Positions 36,865-50,000 of a stretch of DNA of 64,000 nt are shown in pieces. This DNA is from Pleodorina starrii (Eukaryota; Chlorophyta; Chlorophyceae; Chlamydomonadales; Volvocaceae): positions 4,390,001-4,454,000 of the forward strand of contig BRXU01000006.1 of the NCBI GenBank assembly GCA_030267565.1, written 5' to 3'. The first letter of the stretch is position 1; each line of letters opens with the position of its first letter. Under the pieces are notes generated by a model. It did no database searches, was not told the DNA's origin, and saw only the letters and a list, made by a program, of their open reading frames with translations. Both the position numbers and the translations under genes were made by a program.

Positions 36865-39800
36865 ATGAAAAGTGCTCTGATCGGGCCTTGGGACGGCAAC
36901 AACTCCGGCGCCCCAGCTTCCAAGCCGGACGCCGCCGCCAAACAGGGCAGCACTGCTTGGCGCGGGCCCGAGGGTCCCCCCAATCGTGACCCTAAGTGGC
37001 CAGAGAAGGACAGGCCCGATTATAACGCGGCCCGCGACCGCCCGGCGCGTTGGCGTGAGCGCGAGGAGGACTCGCGCGATCGCAACAACACTTGGGAAGC
37101 CGACAGGCGAGTGGCCTATTTCCCTGGGATGCAGAGCTTGTATGCATGTTGTGTAAACGTCTCAATCGCAAATTGGGATTTTTGCGTTCAGGTGGGGTTC
37201 CGTGGAGGAGCCGCGCCGCTGGCAGGACGACCGTGGCTCAGGTAGGATAGTTATCTTTCCGACGTGTATGGATTCTTGTCGAAAAGGTGGTTACGCCTCG
37301 AAGCTGAACGGCCGTCACTTCAGCCCTGACCTGACGTGGCCATCTGCCGGGAATGTGTTACCGTGGTGCTTTCTCCTCCTATGCATCCCATCTGCTATGT
37401 GCGTGAAAGAGGCTTTGACTGGAGTTCGCTATCAAACGTCATGTCGCTCCCGTGATTCTCAGATCGGTGGGGCGATGCGGGTGGACGTGGTCGCGGACGC
37501 CAGCAGCCTGACGATCGCTGGGTTGACCGGAAGCCAAGCAGCACGGCCATCGGCGAGCGTGAGTGGCTGCCGGGTATGCCGCCGGAGCCGGAACTGCCCA
37601 AGCGTCCCTCAATTCAGGACCGCTGGGGCTCGGAGAGTGAGTTTTTAGCCGAGCTCCTGCGTGTGCATTCGTAGGATTGCCTCCCTAGTTCAGAATGTGG
37701 AAGTTAGGTGCGGGGCTTGGCTCAGTGGGGCGATGTCAGGGAGACGCGTGGGCGAGCCCTTCTGTTTGGGTATGCACAGCAGAGCTGATTCGCCCCCGCC
37801 CCCACCCTGCAGGCACGGAGCGTCGCTCGGGCGAGGACCGTTGGCGCACACCTGGCTCTGGAGGTAGGTCCGTCGCTCAGCAGTTCACTGGCTAGGCCGT
37901 CGATGGGCGTGTTATGTAAAGGCCTCGCTTTGCATGGGGCATCTCACCTTCTGCCCACATGTCGCGCATCGCATTGGTGTGTTGATTGCACAGGAAGAAC
38001 TAGCGTCTCCACAGCCCTCTCCATCGCCCTTCGTTCATTTAGATAATTGTCACCGACCCCACCGACCCATTCTCTGTTTCGCGGCGGCTTAATGAAAATA
38101 TGCATTCGTTGTGTGCTCACGCACCCCAGCATCGCAACAATGCCGCACAGCTTTGGCATGCAGGCTATTGGCCCGTGTAAGCACGGTCTCCGTTTCGCAC
38201 CGTGCAGGTACGCCGCTGGCTGGCGGACCCGGCACTACCGATGCTGGCTTCACGCCCACGCAGGCGGGCAGGGGTCGAGGTTTCGCGACAGGCCGCGGCA
38301 GGGGCCTGAAATGTGAGTAGCTATGTGTTCGCTCGCGAGTTTTCACTGTCCACGTGGCAACGCCCTGCACCGGTGTACAGAGTTCCCCCCTCGATATGCT
38401 TGACCCTCCTCGACATGCTTGAGATGGCTTCCTGAGAAGTGCCGGGTCGTTTCGTGGCGGTATGCTTTTATCGGAATACTGTACTATACTTGGCTTCTCC
38501 TGTGCTTAACCTTGCGCGTTTCGCATTTTTTCACCTTCGCAGCGTCCGGCCCGGCTGCGCCGGGGTCTGGGGTTCCGGACCGCTGGGACGCACCTCGCGG
38601 GGGGCACTTGGATCGCCAGGACAGCACGCCGGGGGCCGGTGGAAACGGGGCCATGTACAGCGGCGGCAGCCAGAGCGGTGTGCGCCGTTATAGCTCGCCG
38701 GTGATGAGCAAGATCTATAACCACATGCTGTCCTCCCACGGCGATAAGCTCCCGATGCCGCGCATCAATCCGGAGGTGCGCCTTGGTTTGGCTGTTGCGG
38801 GGGAGGGCACGTGGGCTGGCGGCCTTGCTTCTCGGGCGATGCGAGGGGAGCAACGGAGAGGTCTTGCAACTCCCGCCGCTGACCGCCGGGTGTGCTCATG
38901 TGGTCGGTGGCATATAAGAGTAAACGTCTTTGTGTGGTGGTGCAGGTGGCTGTGCAGTACTCGGAGTACTTGTCGGACTCGGTGGCGGAGGCGGCTGCCC
39001 ACCAGCTTGGTGAGTAGGACGTTTCTACCGCCGCGCATTCTAGCCGATGCTGAGCCAGCGGGTGCTCTTCGGTCTTCGGTCGTGAACGGGTTGCTCTTTC
39101 TGCAAGGTCGATCCCATGCCGACGTGTTGAAAGCGCACGGTAACACTGCTGCTGTTCGTGAGATGACGTGTTGTCCTCGCGTGCCGTTCAAACTCCGGCT
39201 CAGGTGGCGGTGGCTCGAGCACAGGCGCGGGCGAGTCGAGGAACAGCAATTCGGGAGGCGGCGGTATGGGTGCAGGCCCTACGCCGCCGGCGGGCCCGGG
39301 CCAGCTGTCGTCTGTCAGCTCAAATCCGCCTCTGCCGTCGCTGCTGGTGACGCACGAGCTCTACCTGCAGGATCAGTGGGTCTACAAGGATCCGCAGGGA
39401 GTGGTAAGTTTACTGGCCCATCTGTATGTGGGAGCTGAACCTCAAGGCCCGTCTGTATTAGGCAGCCGAACAGATCAAGACAGGGCCGTATGCGGCACGT
39501 GCCTCACGGTGCGGAAAGGATGACGGGGGCCCAGTGCGCCGTGTCGTCGGGAGCCTTTGTACGGGACGGCGTTCCTGTGTCCTGCTGCGGCAGGACATAG
39601 CAAAGAAAGGCCTGAAACCCTTGCGCTTCCATATATTGGGTAGTTTTCCCTGCCCGGCAAAGGGTTGCAATCACTACAGGCGACCGTCACCAAGTTCGCT
39701 CCGCACGTACGCGTTTACGCTACCCCATAACAGACGCAAGGCCCGTTCACGCGCTCGGACATCATGGACTGGTTTTCTTTCCACTACTTCGGCGAGGACC

Positions 39801-42800
39801 TGCCCATTCGGGCCGCAGCCCTCGAGGGCGCCCCCTTCATCACTCTGGGCCAGATGATGAAGATGTGGGACGCAATCGAACGCGGGCGGCCCCTGGGCCC
39901 GCCCGGGTTTACGCCCGTGGCGCCAGCACCGGTGCTGCCGAGCACCTCTGTGGACTTGAGCCAGCAGCAGCAGGTGCGCTTGCCTGCGTGGTATGCAAGC
40001 GAGAGGGCGCAGATGAATGGCCTTTCCTTCTGGTGTGCGGGCAACACGCCATGCGTCTTGTTGCGTGCTGCATCAGATGAACGGCTGTGATGGCGTTCGG
40101 AGCCCGGGACCAATGTCACCGTATGGACATTGGAGGCCACGGGCTGCTTGGGGCTTGGTTGCTAGCACAACAAGAACGCCGGTATTGCTCCACTCTCTTG
40201 TACTGACTCTTGCATGCACACGCGCACACACTCTGTCGTCTGGTCTTTATCCGTGTCCCCCTCCTTCCCATTCAGGCGGTGCAGCCGCAGCAGTCCGGAA
40301 CGGTCGCGCCCTTGTCGGCAGTGTCATCCATGGGCCTCTCAGCGGCGCCATCTGCCGACCTCTCACAGGCGGCTGGCGGGGCAGCAGCAGCGGCGCCAAG
40401 CGCGCCCGCCGCCGGGGGAGCGCCTGGCGGCGGCGGCGCCGCGCCGCGCACATCGTCGTTGCTTGAGACCCTGCTTGGGAAGAAGCTCGCTTCCGAGTCG
40501 CCGGTGCAGCAGCCCCCGGCGGTGGGAGGCATGGGTGCCCTTGGTGGCGGGATGCCGGTGCCCGACGGGGTACAGCAGCCCACTGGCGCGCGGCCTTTCA
40601 CGCTGGACCCTCCTGTGCAGCTCCATTCGGTGCCATCCGGCGGCCTGGGCGGGGCCCCGCTGGGAGGCCTCAACGCGCTGGGCGGGTGAGGTGGGGGAGC
40701 GGCTGGCTGACACTCCTCTGTTACCCGGAATGCTGGTGGAGCAGGCCTGGGCGCAGTGCCGCAGACGGACTGGAATACGGTTTCTTTACACGGCCCTGGA
40801 CTGCACAGTGGGGTTGAAAGATTCGGGAGCATCCTCATTATGCGGCAGTGTACCATAACTTGCGAAGATCTTGCTTCCCCGGGGCGCTGTAGACTCGCAC
40901 TCTGCATGATACTAGCGCTGGATTCCCCGCGGTCACATTAGCTTTGACTTCGCCTGCTGTCTACACCTTCCTGACAGGGCCGGTCTTGGCGGCTTTGGTG
41001 CGCCGATCCCGGGCGGCGGCATGGGTCCAGGAGGCATGGGCGGGATGGGCCCAGGAGGCATGGGGCCAGGGCCCTGGGGCGGCCCGCTGGGAGGCCCAGG
41101 CGCACCCATGCCGGGAGGGCCTGGCGGGCCGATGCTGCCTGGCTGGGGCCGCGATCCGCTGGTTGGGGTAAGTCCTCGAGGGAATCATGGCGGGTGCTGG
41201 GCAAATGTAACTTTTGTACAGTTGAGCCCAGGCGCGTGTGGCCTATTCCTCCCATGGCGACCCAGGCAACAAGTAGCGCGACCTGGGAGCGTTCGCGCTG
41301 TTTTCTTAGGATTATCATCGGATGGCATGCCTGTTTCTCTTCTTGCAGGGCTTCGACCCGTTGCGGCGGCCGGATCTCCACCCGAACATGGCTGGCATGG
41401 CGGGTATTTGGGGCAGCGGAGCCCCATTCCGTCCCGAGGGACCACCGCTGGGCCCAGGACCCTTCATGCCATCCGCAGGCGGTGAGTTGCACGGGATTCG
41501 TTGCAGGAGTCGTTCAAGAGCAACCCGCACGGAAGTGATGGTAGGGGCACGCGCATACGTGTATCCCCCAACGGCAACCGTATCTCGCGTGCGTGACTTC
41601 CCTTCAGTCCCGCTACGCACATGTCGCTTGTCCCACTTCGCAAACATTTACCGTCGTAAATCTGCTGTCCCATAATTCCCATTCCCATCCCTTCAGTGCC
41701 AGGCGACGCGGGCGCGGGCCAACCTGGCTTGGCGCCCCTGTCGGACGGTATGCTCGGCAAGCCTCCAGCGCACGCTCAGCCGCCTGCGCAGGGACCGCTT
41801 CAGTCCAACCAGGCAGTCCCGCCACAGCCGTCAGCCCAGCCGCAGCTGGCCTCGCCGCCGCCGCAACAGCAGCCCCAGCAGCAGCCGGCTTCTCCTCAGC
41901 CATCCGCTTGGGGCACGGCCCCCGTGCAAGCCATGGGCGCCTCGCGCAGCCTAGCGGATATCCAGAGGGAGCAAGCCATGGAGGCAGCCCGCCAGGCAGC
42001 GATTCGGGAGGCGGCGCAGCAGCACCAGCCTGCCTCCGCAGCCCCGCCGGCGCCAGCCGCACCGCAGGAGGCGCCGCCCCAGCCCCAGCAGCAGCAATCC
42101 GCTGGTGCATGGGCCGGCGCCGTCGTGCCCGAGCCGTACAGGCCAATCTCTGGGCTCCCGCCGGCGCTGCAGCAGATCTTTGCTGCCGCAAACAAGGCGC
42201 CGCAGCCCGGCGGGGAGCATACCCCAACCGAGTCGGCGGCGCCTTCTTCGGAGCCCGTGCAGCCCGCTGCCGCAGCGCCTGCTTCCGATTCGGCGTCCGC
42301 AGCCGGAGCGGGAACCGGTGGGGGGAAGAAGAAGAAGACGCCGCAGCTGGTGTTGCAGGAGCAGCCGAAGGCGCAGGTGACGGCGGCAGCGCCGGCAAAC
42401 GCTACCGCCGCCACAGTGACCGCGGTCGCGACGGACGACGCGTCGGCGCCCATCGGTCAGGCGGCAAACGCTGCCGCGCCTCCGCGGCCGGAGCCAAAGC
42501 TGGCGCCGTGGGCGTCGGCCACAGCGGCGAAGCAGCCCACAGCCGGCATGACGCTCCGCGAGATCCAGATGCAGGAGGCAGAGGCGGCCGCGCGCGCCGC
42601 GAGGGCGGCCGCGGCGGCACAGGAGGCCGCTGCCACGCAGAACGCAGCGGCGGCTGCTGCCGCGACTGCGGCGGCCGTGGCGGCTGCTCCCTCTCCCGCC
42701 CCCGCAAGCGCCTCGCCTTGGGCGAAGATTGCCGCGGCTACCCCGGGCCCGAACGCTGCCGTGGTCAGCGCGCCGCCGCCGGTGGCGGCGCCACCAGCGC

Positions 42801-44916
42801 CGGCCTTGACCGCCTGGCGGCCCGTTGCGCCGCCGCCAACCGCCGCTGCGCCGCCGGCGCCCGCGGCTGCCGCTCCCGCGCCGGCAACCGTCGCTGCTGA
42901 CACGTCGCCCTCACGGAAGAGCGCACCAGTGGTGGCCAATGCCGCCGCCGCGGTGGCACCGGCTGCGCGGGGCGGCCGACCTGCGCCCGGAGCGGCTGCA
43001 GAGCCGCCCAGCGCGCCGGTCGGTGTCACTGGGACCGCGCCGCGCGGAACGACGCTGGCGGAGCTTTTGGAGAAGCAGCTGAACCCAGCACCGCCAGCGG
43101 CGGCCTCCGCGGCCCCGAAGGCCTGGGGCGGCGCCGCGGCCAAGCCGCCGCCGGTCACAAACCTTCGCGCCGTCCTGTACGAGGAGAGCGCCGCAGACCT
43201 CGAGGGCGGTGCCGTTGACGAGGACCTCTCGGACGTGCTGCCGATGCTGCAACAGCAGCAGCAGCAGAAGTCGATGCCGCCGCCACAGGCGCCGGTGTCG
43301 ACGAACGGCGGTTGGGCCGCTGGCCCAGCGCCGCCGCCGGGCCCAACGCTTCGCGATATCCAGCAGCAGCAGGAGGAGGCGGCCCGGCGACGGGCCGCGG
43401 CGGCCGCGCCGCCTGCGCCGCCCGCGCGTGCCGCTTCGGGGTCGGCCTCCGCGGCGCCGGCGGGTGAGGACGAGGGACTGTTCTGGGACTACGGCCCGGC
43501 GTCGACCTCGGCGACTGCTGCGCCGGTGCGTGCGGCGTCTGTAGAGGCGCCGAAGCCTGCTCCTGCTCCGAAGCCCGCGGTGCCGGCGCCCGCACAAGTG
43601 ACGCCCCGGGGTGGATGGGCTTCGGCGGTGGGTGTCGCGGCGGCTGCTCCAGCCCCGACGATGGCGGCTGCGATCGCCGCCAAGGCCGCGGTAGGCACGC
43701 CAGGGGCGCGTGCGCCGGCGGCGCCGGTGGTGGCTAAGTCCGCTGCGGCCGTTGTGGCGCCGGCGCGCGCCGCGGCTGCGGCTCCGGCGGCCTCGACATC
43801 TTACTCGCCCGCACCAGCATCGGCCTCCAGTGGCGATGACTCCGCTGGGCTGTTCGACGGCGAAATCCAGATGTCGGTGGAGTTCCGGGTAAGCATTGAG
43901 GCAGAAGCGTCAGCGGACGAGGTTGCATGGTTTGCCGGCCTCCCTTGTCGTAATTACACGATTGAGGAAGTGCAGTGTTTGCTTCGCTTCGCTCGCCTCT
44001 CGAGATGGGACCTGAAATCTGTGCTGGTGCTCCAAGCCTATACACGCGCTTGCTTTGTCTAGCTTAACCTCGCTGTGTGGCCCCCGCCCTCCCCTCGTGC
44101 TTTGATTGACCAACCGCAGAACTGGTGTCGGTCCAAGATGGTGGAGTTTTTCGGCAATGACGACCTGTCCCTGGTGCACTTCCTGCTGACGGTCAACGGC
44201 CGCAGCGAGGTGGCGGAATATTGCGAGGTGAGGAGGATCGGGGCCTGGCCCCACGAGAAGAGGATCGGGCAGACATGCAACCTTGTCGCATGAATGAAAC
44301 TTATGGTGGAGAATGGGCCCGCACAGGCTTCGGAAGAGGAGTATGGGGTCGGGTCGGGTCGTGGGCAGAGGCGCTGCTAGATGGGACGGATTGGTGAACT
44401 CAGAACGGGGCGAATTGGCTGGGATGGGCTGCAAGTGTGGTGGATTGATGCCGCGTTAGGCCTGCGCCCTGACAAGAATTTGGGCAGTGTAGTTTGTGTG
44501 GCTGCGGACTGACGCTATCGATTAGGCTGTGGTCGGAAGGGTTCCATCATGAATGTTGCCCCCGCCTCTCCCCCCGTCAGATGTACATGCGCGGCAAGCC
44601 TAACGTCTCGACCTTCGTGGCGGAGTTCCTCAAGCGCAAGGACGCGGACCTGGCACGGCAGGCGTCCGGCTCCAAGGGGAAGAGCAAGGGTGGCAGCGGC
44701 GGGGGCGCCGCGGCGAGTGGGTCGGCGGCCAAGGCTGCTACCAGCAAAGGCGCCGCCGCCGTCAACGAATGGCAGAAGGCCAGCAGCGGAGCTCCGCCGG
44801 CGGCCAGCAGCGCCAAGAAGGGCGCCGCGGGTGGTGGTAAGCAGCAGCCGGTGAAGAAGGTGGGAGGCATCACGGCCACCGTGCCAGGCTTCAGCCTCCT
44901 GTCGGACAGGGTTTGA
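36865..44916 (+). CDS. GYF-domain protein, plant-type (GIGYF-like)
   Basis: GYF domains bind proline-rich peptides; such proteins act in translational repression and mRNA regulation. Fifteen exons in phase give about 1575 residues: 36865-37106, 37192-37241, 37463-37636, 37813-37863, 38208-38312, 38543-38775, 38946-39009, 39204-39403, 39734-39973, 40276-40685, 40978-41167, 41349-41481, 41697-43888, 44120-44227, 44581-44916. The N-terminal third is charged and Arg/Trp-rich (RWGSVEEPRRW, DRWGSE), as in plant GYF proteins, then RRYSSPVMSKIYNHML. The GYF domain (about 358-420) reads WVYKDPQGV, QGPFTRSDIMDWFSFHYF and PFITLGQMMKMW, with the GPF...W...YF signature. A Gly/Met/Pro stretch and a huge Ala/Pro/Gln exon follow, with repeated short motifs (TLREIQMQEAEAAAR, TLRDIQQQQEEAARR). 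The end, FRNWCRSKMVEFFGNDDLS, matches the plant GYF C-terminal conserved block. Intron 1 uses a GC donor. An upstream 5'-UTR exon is possible. Confidence 0.88.
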
Positions 44917-47037
44917 GTCGCACAGAGGAGATCCAGAGCCTCCGCAGCGGTGCGGGAGGCGGGGCGTAGCGGGTAGCGCAGGAGGAAAGGGATGGCGTCC
45001 GGGTAAGGAGGAGAAGGGAGGTCGGGGAGCGCTGCCCCGCGCAGCGAAGGAGAGGAGGTGCAAGGACGGAGACCAAGCGGGGCGGATGCCGGGCTGTCCT
45101 TCGCGGAGACAAGCGGCGGACGTTGTTTTGCAAGGCCACAAGGTATCTTGTCCATACGGTGATGTGCACGGCAGGGTTGGAGTTGTAGGGCGTGCAGGCC
45201 CGAGGCGGAAGAGCGCGGAAGCGCGCGATTGGATGCGTGGCATATGGCAAATGGCAGGTGATGTGCCGCCGCTGTGCTTCGTGGGGGCCGTGGGTCAGGG
45301 ACTGGTTCGTGGCCATGAGGTGAGCCCCGGCTGTCGGCAGGCGTGGAGGCTACGTGGCGACGTGGTATGTAGCCCTGGCGGCTTCCGGTCAGCGTTGGCG
45401 GAGGCAGCAATAGGATGCCTGTACGACCGTGGAGGTTGGTGGTATCTGCCCTCCGAAGCGCAAATCCGGACGCCTTGTCGGTGAAGGGCTGGGAGGGGGT
45501 CGCTGCGGCGTGCCTGCGCTGGATGGCCCGTTGCGATGTGCGTGGAGTGTTCGTCGGCTCGCCGGCCAGCACCAGGACTGACAGCATGCCGGGTAGTGAG
45601 AGGGGTCCGCTTGGGGCGGCTGCAGGGCGAGTCGTGGCCCATTCCGTTTCGCTGCTAGTAGTCGACCGGTGAAGAAGCGGCGCGCCAGTCTGGCAGTATC
45701 CTGGGCTGTCCTGCGGTTTTCGAAGGACGCTGCACTCTGATTAATGTCGTTGTTGCATTTGTTCCGGTTGTGAGCTTGCGTCGCCGGATCTATCTGTTCA
45801 CCGGCTTCTGCCGCTGTCGCGGGACGCCGGCAGGGGCAGCAACGGGACCTTCCGTGCACGCAAGCCGGTGGGTGGGAACATGCACCACGGCTTCTTTCAG
45901 ATCGGTCGTCTGGATCCCGTTCATCCACTCGTGTGCCTTTTTTGGTTGCTGTACGTCATGTGGCTGCTTCCTGTGCAAAGGTGAACCTGCCATTGCCGCG
46001 AACGGTCCGCTGGCTCTGGCTCGCAGCTGCCTGCATTCCCACCACGTTGTGGCTCATCACCTTGTTGGACGAGGTTGGACGTGTGTGTAAGTGTGTGCCT
46101 TCTCAAGCCTCTTAACAACGGGACTTGCAAGCTCCTGGGGGGGTGCAACCACCTGCCTGCTACACACGGCAACGTCCCACCCGCCGCGTCTCGCCAGCGG
46201 GAAAATGATCGCGTATTATTCATGTGCCGGCAGTTTCGTGTTAATCGAAAGTGCCGAAAAGTTGGACATGACCCAGCACTCCGCAGCAAACGGGCTACCG
46301 GTAGCGCACATGTTGGGTGTTGGGTGCACGTGTGATTCTTGAGGACCAGCAGCACCGTCCATGTGCCACTGTACGACCGGTAAACAATCAAACCCGTCCA
46401 GCCTGCGGCGAAATGCATACCAGTACATGCTGCGACGCTCGCCGTCCAAAGACCGAACTCCCAAAGTTGGTTGCGTTTGGCAGCGTACAGATGTTTGGAC
46501 CCTCGGTTGAGAGGGTCGCGCGGTGAGCGTTTAGTATACTGCACCTGGTATTGTCGTAACGCACGGACAAAGCGAACACCGGCTTGCCTGACACAAGAGT
46601 GCATTGCAACCTTGAAAGAAGAGTCACTCCCCTCTCCCCTCCAGCACATTCTGCTGCTGCTGTTAACATCAAAAGCGACTTCGGAAGAAAAGAAAAGAAT
46701 GAACCATGCATGGGGGAAAACTGGCCCAGATGTCGCCCGTTTCACGCACGAGCCCGGGCCCGTTACCCGCTCCCCGCCACTACCGTGACGACAAAACCAC
46801 CGTCCTACCACATTATTGGAAATACCAGCCGCGGTCAACACAGTAAGTGGGCCCGGCGGAGCTGCGTTGGACTGCTGACGCCAACATCCCCTCTTATTTC
46901 TGCACTCTACTCCAGTGTACTCGGCCAGCCTGTCCGGTCGGACTGTCTTTTCGGTCAGTTTAGCCTGTTGGCTGTTTCTTTTTCGGAAAGGTTCGAAGTA
47001 GACTAGCAAACCCTAACAAACAACAGGTCAACAGCAT
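44917..47037. other. Convergent spacer between GYF gene and giant minus-strand gene
   Basis: Probably the two 3' UTRs. Open frames on both strands (for example minus 45921-47009) are not family-like and show no splice structure. No RNA gene recognised. Confidence 0.45.
46086..46090 (+). terminator. Candidate poly(A) signal of the GYF gene
   Basis: First TGTAA after the GYF stop, about 1.17 kb downstream; the length makes the assignment tentative. Confidence 0.3.
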
Positions 47038-50000
47038 CTAGCCGCTGTTACTGCTATGGTTACCACCATCAGAAGTCCTCTGCCTATCGACCGGCCCCGC
47101 GGCCAGTGCAGCGGCGGCGCCCTGCTGCATCAGTGCCCGTGCACTGCCCCGCCGGTTGGCCAAGCTCCGAGACTCCTGCGGACGGTGAGACGGGCCAGCG
47201 ACGGGACGAGGCTGTCGTCAGCGCCATTGCGTCAACGGAGCGTGTTTTGGGGGAGGTGGCTGGGTGATGAGGAAGGACATGAGGCCCGGCGAGGAGGCAC
47301 GTGATGCCGATGTGGTCGTGCCTTAGTGGGAATGGGGGATGAGGGATGAGGGTTGGGAGAATGTGCGATATGGGAGCACGTACACGCATCTCACGGCTCC
47401 GGCCGTCAACCAGTCTGTACGGCAGCCTTCGCCAACCTTCGTAAAACCATTAATCAGCAGTACGCACGTACCTCTTCGTACACCTCATTGAATGCCTGCA
47501 CCTCCCGATGGAAGTGCGCCATCGCGGCCGAGGAGCCGGGCCCCCACAGTGCCTGACTGACGCCGATGCCGCCGCCGTCTAAGCCGCCGCCGCTGTCAGA
47601 TGACGTGATGCCGCTGCCGCCGCCGCGCTCGATTGCCGACGCCGCCGCCACCTCCCCGCCGGCTTTTTGAGACGACACGCCATCGCCACCGCCACCGCCA
47701 TCACTTGCGCCCACCGACCGCGACGCCGCCGCCGCCGCTGTGGGGCGCCGCTCCAGCTCTCGCAGCTGCGACGCCGGCGGGGCCACCATCCACAGGTCGT
47801 CTTCAGCGGCGGCGGCGGCAGCACCGCCGCTGCCGTCGCCGCAGCCCCAGACCTCCGCAGCAAACAGCCGCAGGAACCTGCCGGCGGCGCGTTCCTGCTC
47901 CAGCGCCGCCAGCACCCTGGCCACCAGCGGCGTCGGTACGACAGGCGTGTACGGCACTTCCGGGACGGCGCCGCCGCCGCTGCCGCCCGCCGACCGGCGG
48001 ACAGGTGGGGCTCCACCGGAGGAGACGCGCTTCAGCGCCCCCGCGACGGAGCCGGCCCCGGCCTCGTCGCCGCCGTTGCCGTCACTGCCGCCGCGGCTGA
48101 CGACAGTCGGCGCAACTACCGGGGCCGTCGGCGACGGAGGGGCAGCGGCGGCGCCGCCGCTGCCGAGGTTAACATGCTCCTCCTCCGTAGCAATCAGGGC
48201 GATCTCGTCCTCGACGCCGGCGCACAGAATCTTTACCGCAGCCCATCCAGGCCACGAGTGCAGCCCACCGCCGCCAGTCGCCTTCGCCGCCGCCGGCGGC
48301 CTGTTGCCACCGCCACTTCCGCCGCCGCCGCCGCCGTCGGCACCGTCATCCGCGTCAGCCTCCTCCTCGCTGCCCCGCAGCCACCAGCTCTGGATCCGCT
48401 CCGCAAGCTGTACGGCGGTGGCGGCGGGCGCGCCAATGCCGTATAACGCCACCTCCAGGACTTCTCCCACCGACGGTGGCGGAGGCGCGTTTGGACGGAC
48501 CATGAGGCCCATGCCGCGCGCGTGGCCGATCGTCACGACCGCCTCGCCGCCGTCGCCGCCGCCACCGGCCGAGCCCAGCGGCGCCGCCGAGCCGGCCGCC
48601 GCCGCCGCCGCCGCCTCAGGAAAGACCCCTTCCTCCTCAGCATCCGCAGCAACCCCGCCGGCCCCGGACTCGCGCCTCCGCTGCTGGTGGCGGTTGATGC
48701 CTCCGCCGCCGAATCCGGAACTGGGGCCCGTCCGTTCGCCTTCCTCCAAGCCTAACTCGGTTTCGAGGTCCGTCGAGATGTCGGACGAGCTGAATCCACA
48801 GCTGCTGTACAAAAGTCTCAGGCGTTGCGTCGGGCTCAGCGGCCCCGAGGATTGGCTCCGCAGGATCGCCGACGCAGCTGCCGTACCGATTGCCGGACCC
48901 GCCAACATGTCGGCGCCGCCGTCACCGCGGCCGCCGCCACCACCGGCGCCGCCTGCGCGGTCGGCGGCGGCGGCGGCGGCGGCCGCGCGCGTTGCGGCGG
49001 CTGGCGCGATGTCACCGGGAAGGCTGGTGGGGTCGCTGGGGTGCCGGCCGTCGCCGCCATCAGTCATGCGGGCCGGCAGGCTCAGCGTACGGAAATGCCG
49101 TACAAAGGGTGTAGCATTGTCGGCCGCGGCGGGGTGCTGCACCGCCGCCACTGCGGTCGTTACCGTCGCCGGCAGCGACGGCAGCGGCCTGGGCGGCGGC
49201 GGCATCGCGGCGGCAGCCGCAACGGCGGCACCAAAGGGGGAAATGGGCGCTGAGGACTCGACGCCGGCCGCAGTCGCCATCGTCGCCGCCGCAGCGGCCT
49301 CCGCCGCCCCCGCTGAAGCTGAGCCGGATGTCCGCCTGTCGACTGCACCGAAGCCCAACTCACCGGTGGCGCGAGTGACCGTCCGCCTCACCGCCTCCGG
49401 CTGCTGTTGCTTGCGCTGCCTTGGATGCTTCCGTGGCCGCTCCAACTGCTGCTGCGGCTGCTGCTGTTGAAGATGGGGCAGCTGCTGCTGCTGCTGCTGA
49501 TGATGATGATGATGAGGATGTTGATGATGGCCCTGCTGCATTTGCTGGTGGGGACCTTGGGAGCGAATCTGCAGCACGATGATCCGCTGCCTGCGGGAGG
49601 CCGGTGACGGCGGCGGCTCTGGATGCAGCGACCCCACGCCTGCGGTGCCGCTGTGCCAGGCAGCCGCCGGCGGCGCCGGCTGTTGTGAAGATGGCGCAGG
49701 CAGCAGCGGCTGCAGCGGCTGCAGCGGCACCGTCGCCGCCGCCGCCGCCGCTGCCGCAAGCGGCCGCCTAACGAAGCGGCTCGGCGGCGACCTGATAGCT
49801 CCTGGAGAAGCCGCCGCCGCCGCCGCCGCCGCTGGCATCCTTGCCGCGGCGCCGTCAGCGGCGGCGGTGGCGGAGCCGCCGCCGACCTCCGCTTGCGCGT
49901 GTGGCGCTTGCGCTTGGGCTATCACGGCTCCGGGGCCGCCGTTACCCTCCTCGGGCCGCTTGCGCTTGCGCCTTGGGCCGCCGCCGCTGCCTACGACGCC

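Noticed and set aside
45921..47009. 362-residue minus-strand frame
   Set aside because: No splice signals or conserved motifs; composition unlike other coding exons; lies between two gene 3' ends.
47740..49470. Long plus-strand frames opposite the giant minus-strand gene
   Set aside because: Mirror frames of GC-rich low-complexity coding sequence; the minus frame alone has Gln/His runs, phase-compatible introns and an intact terminal exon.
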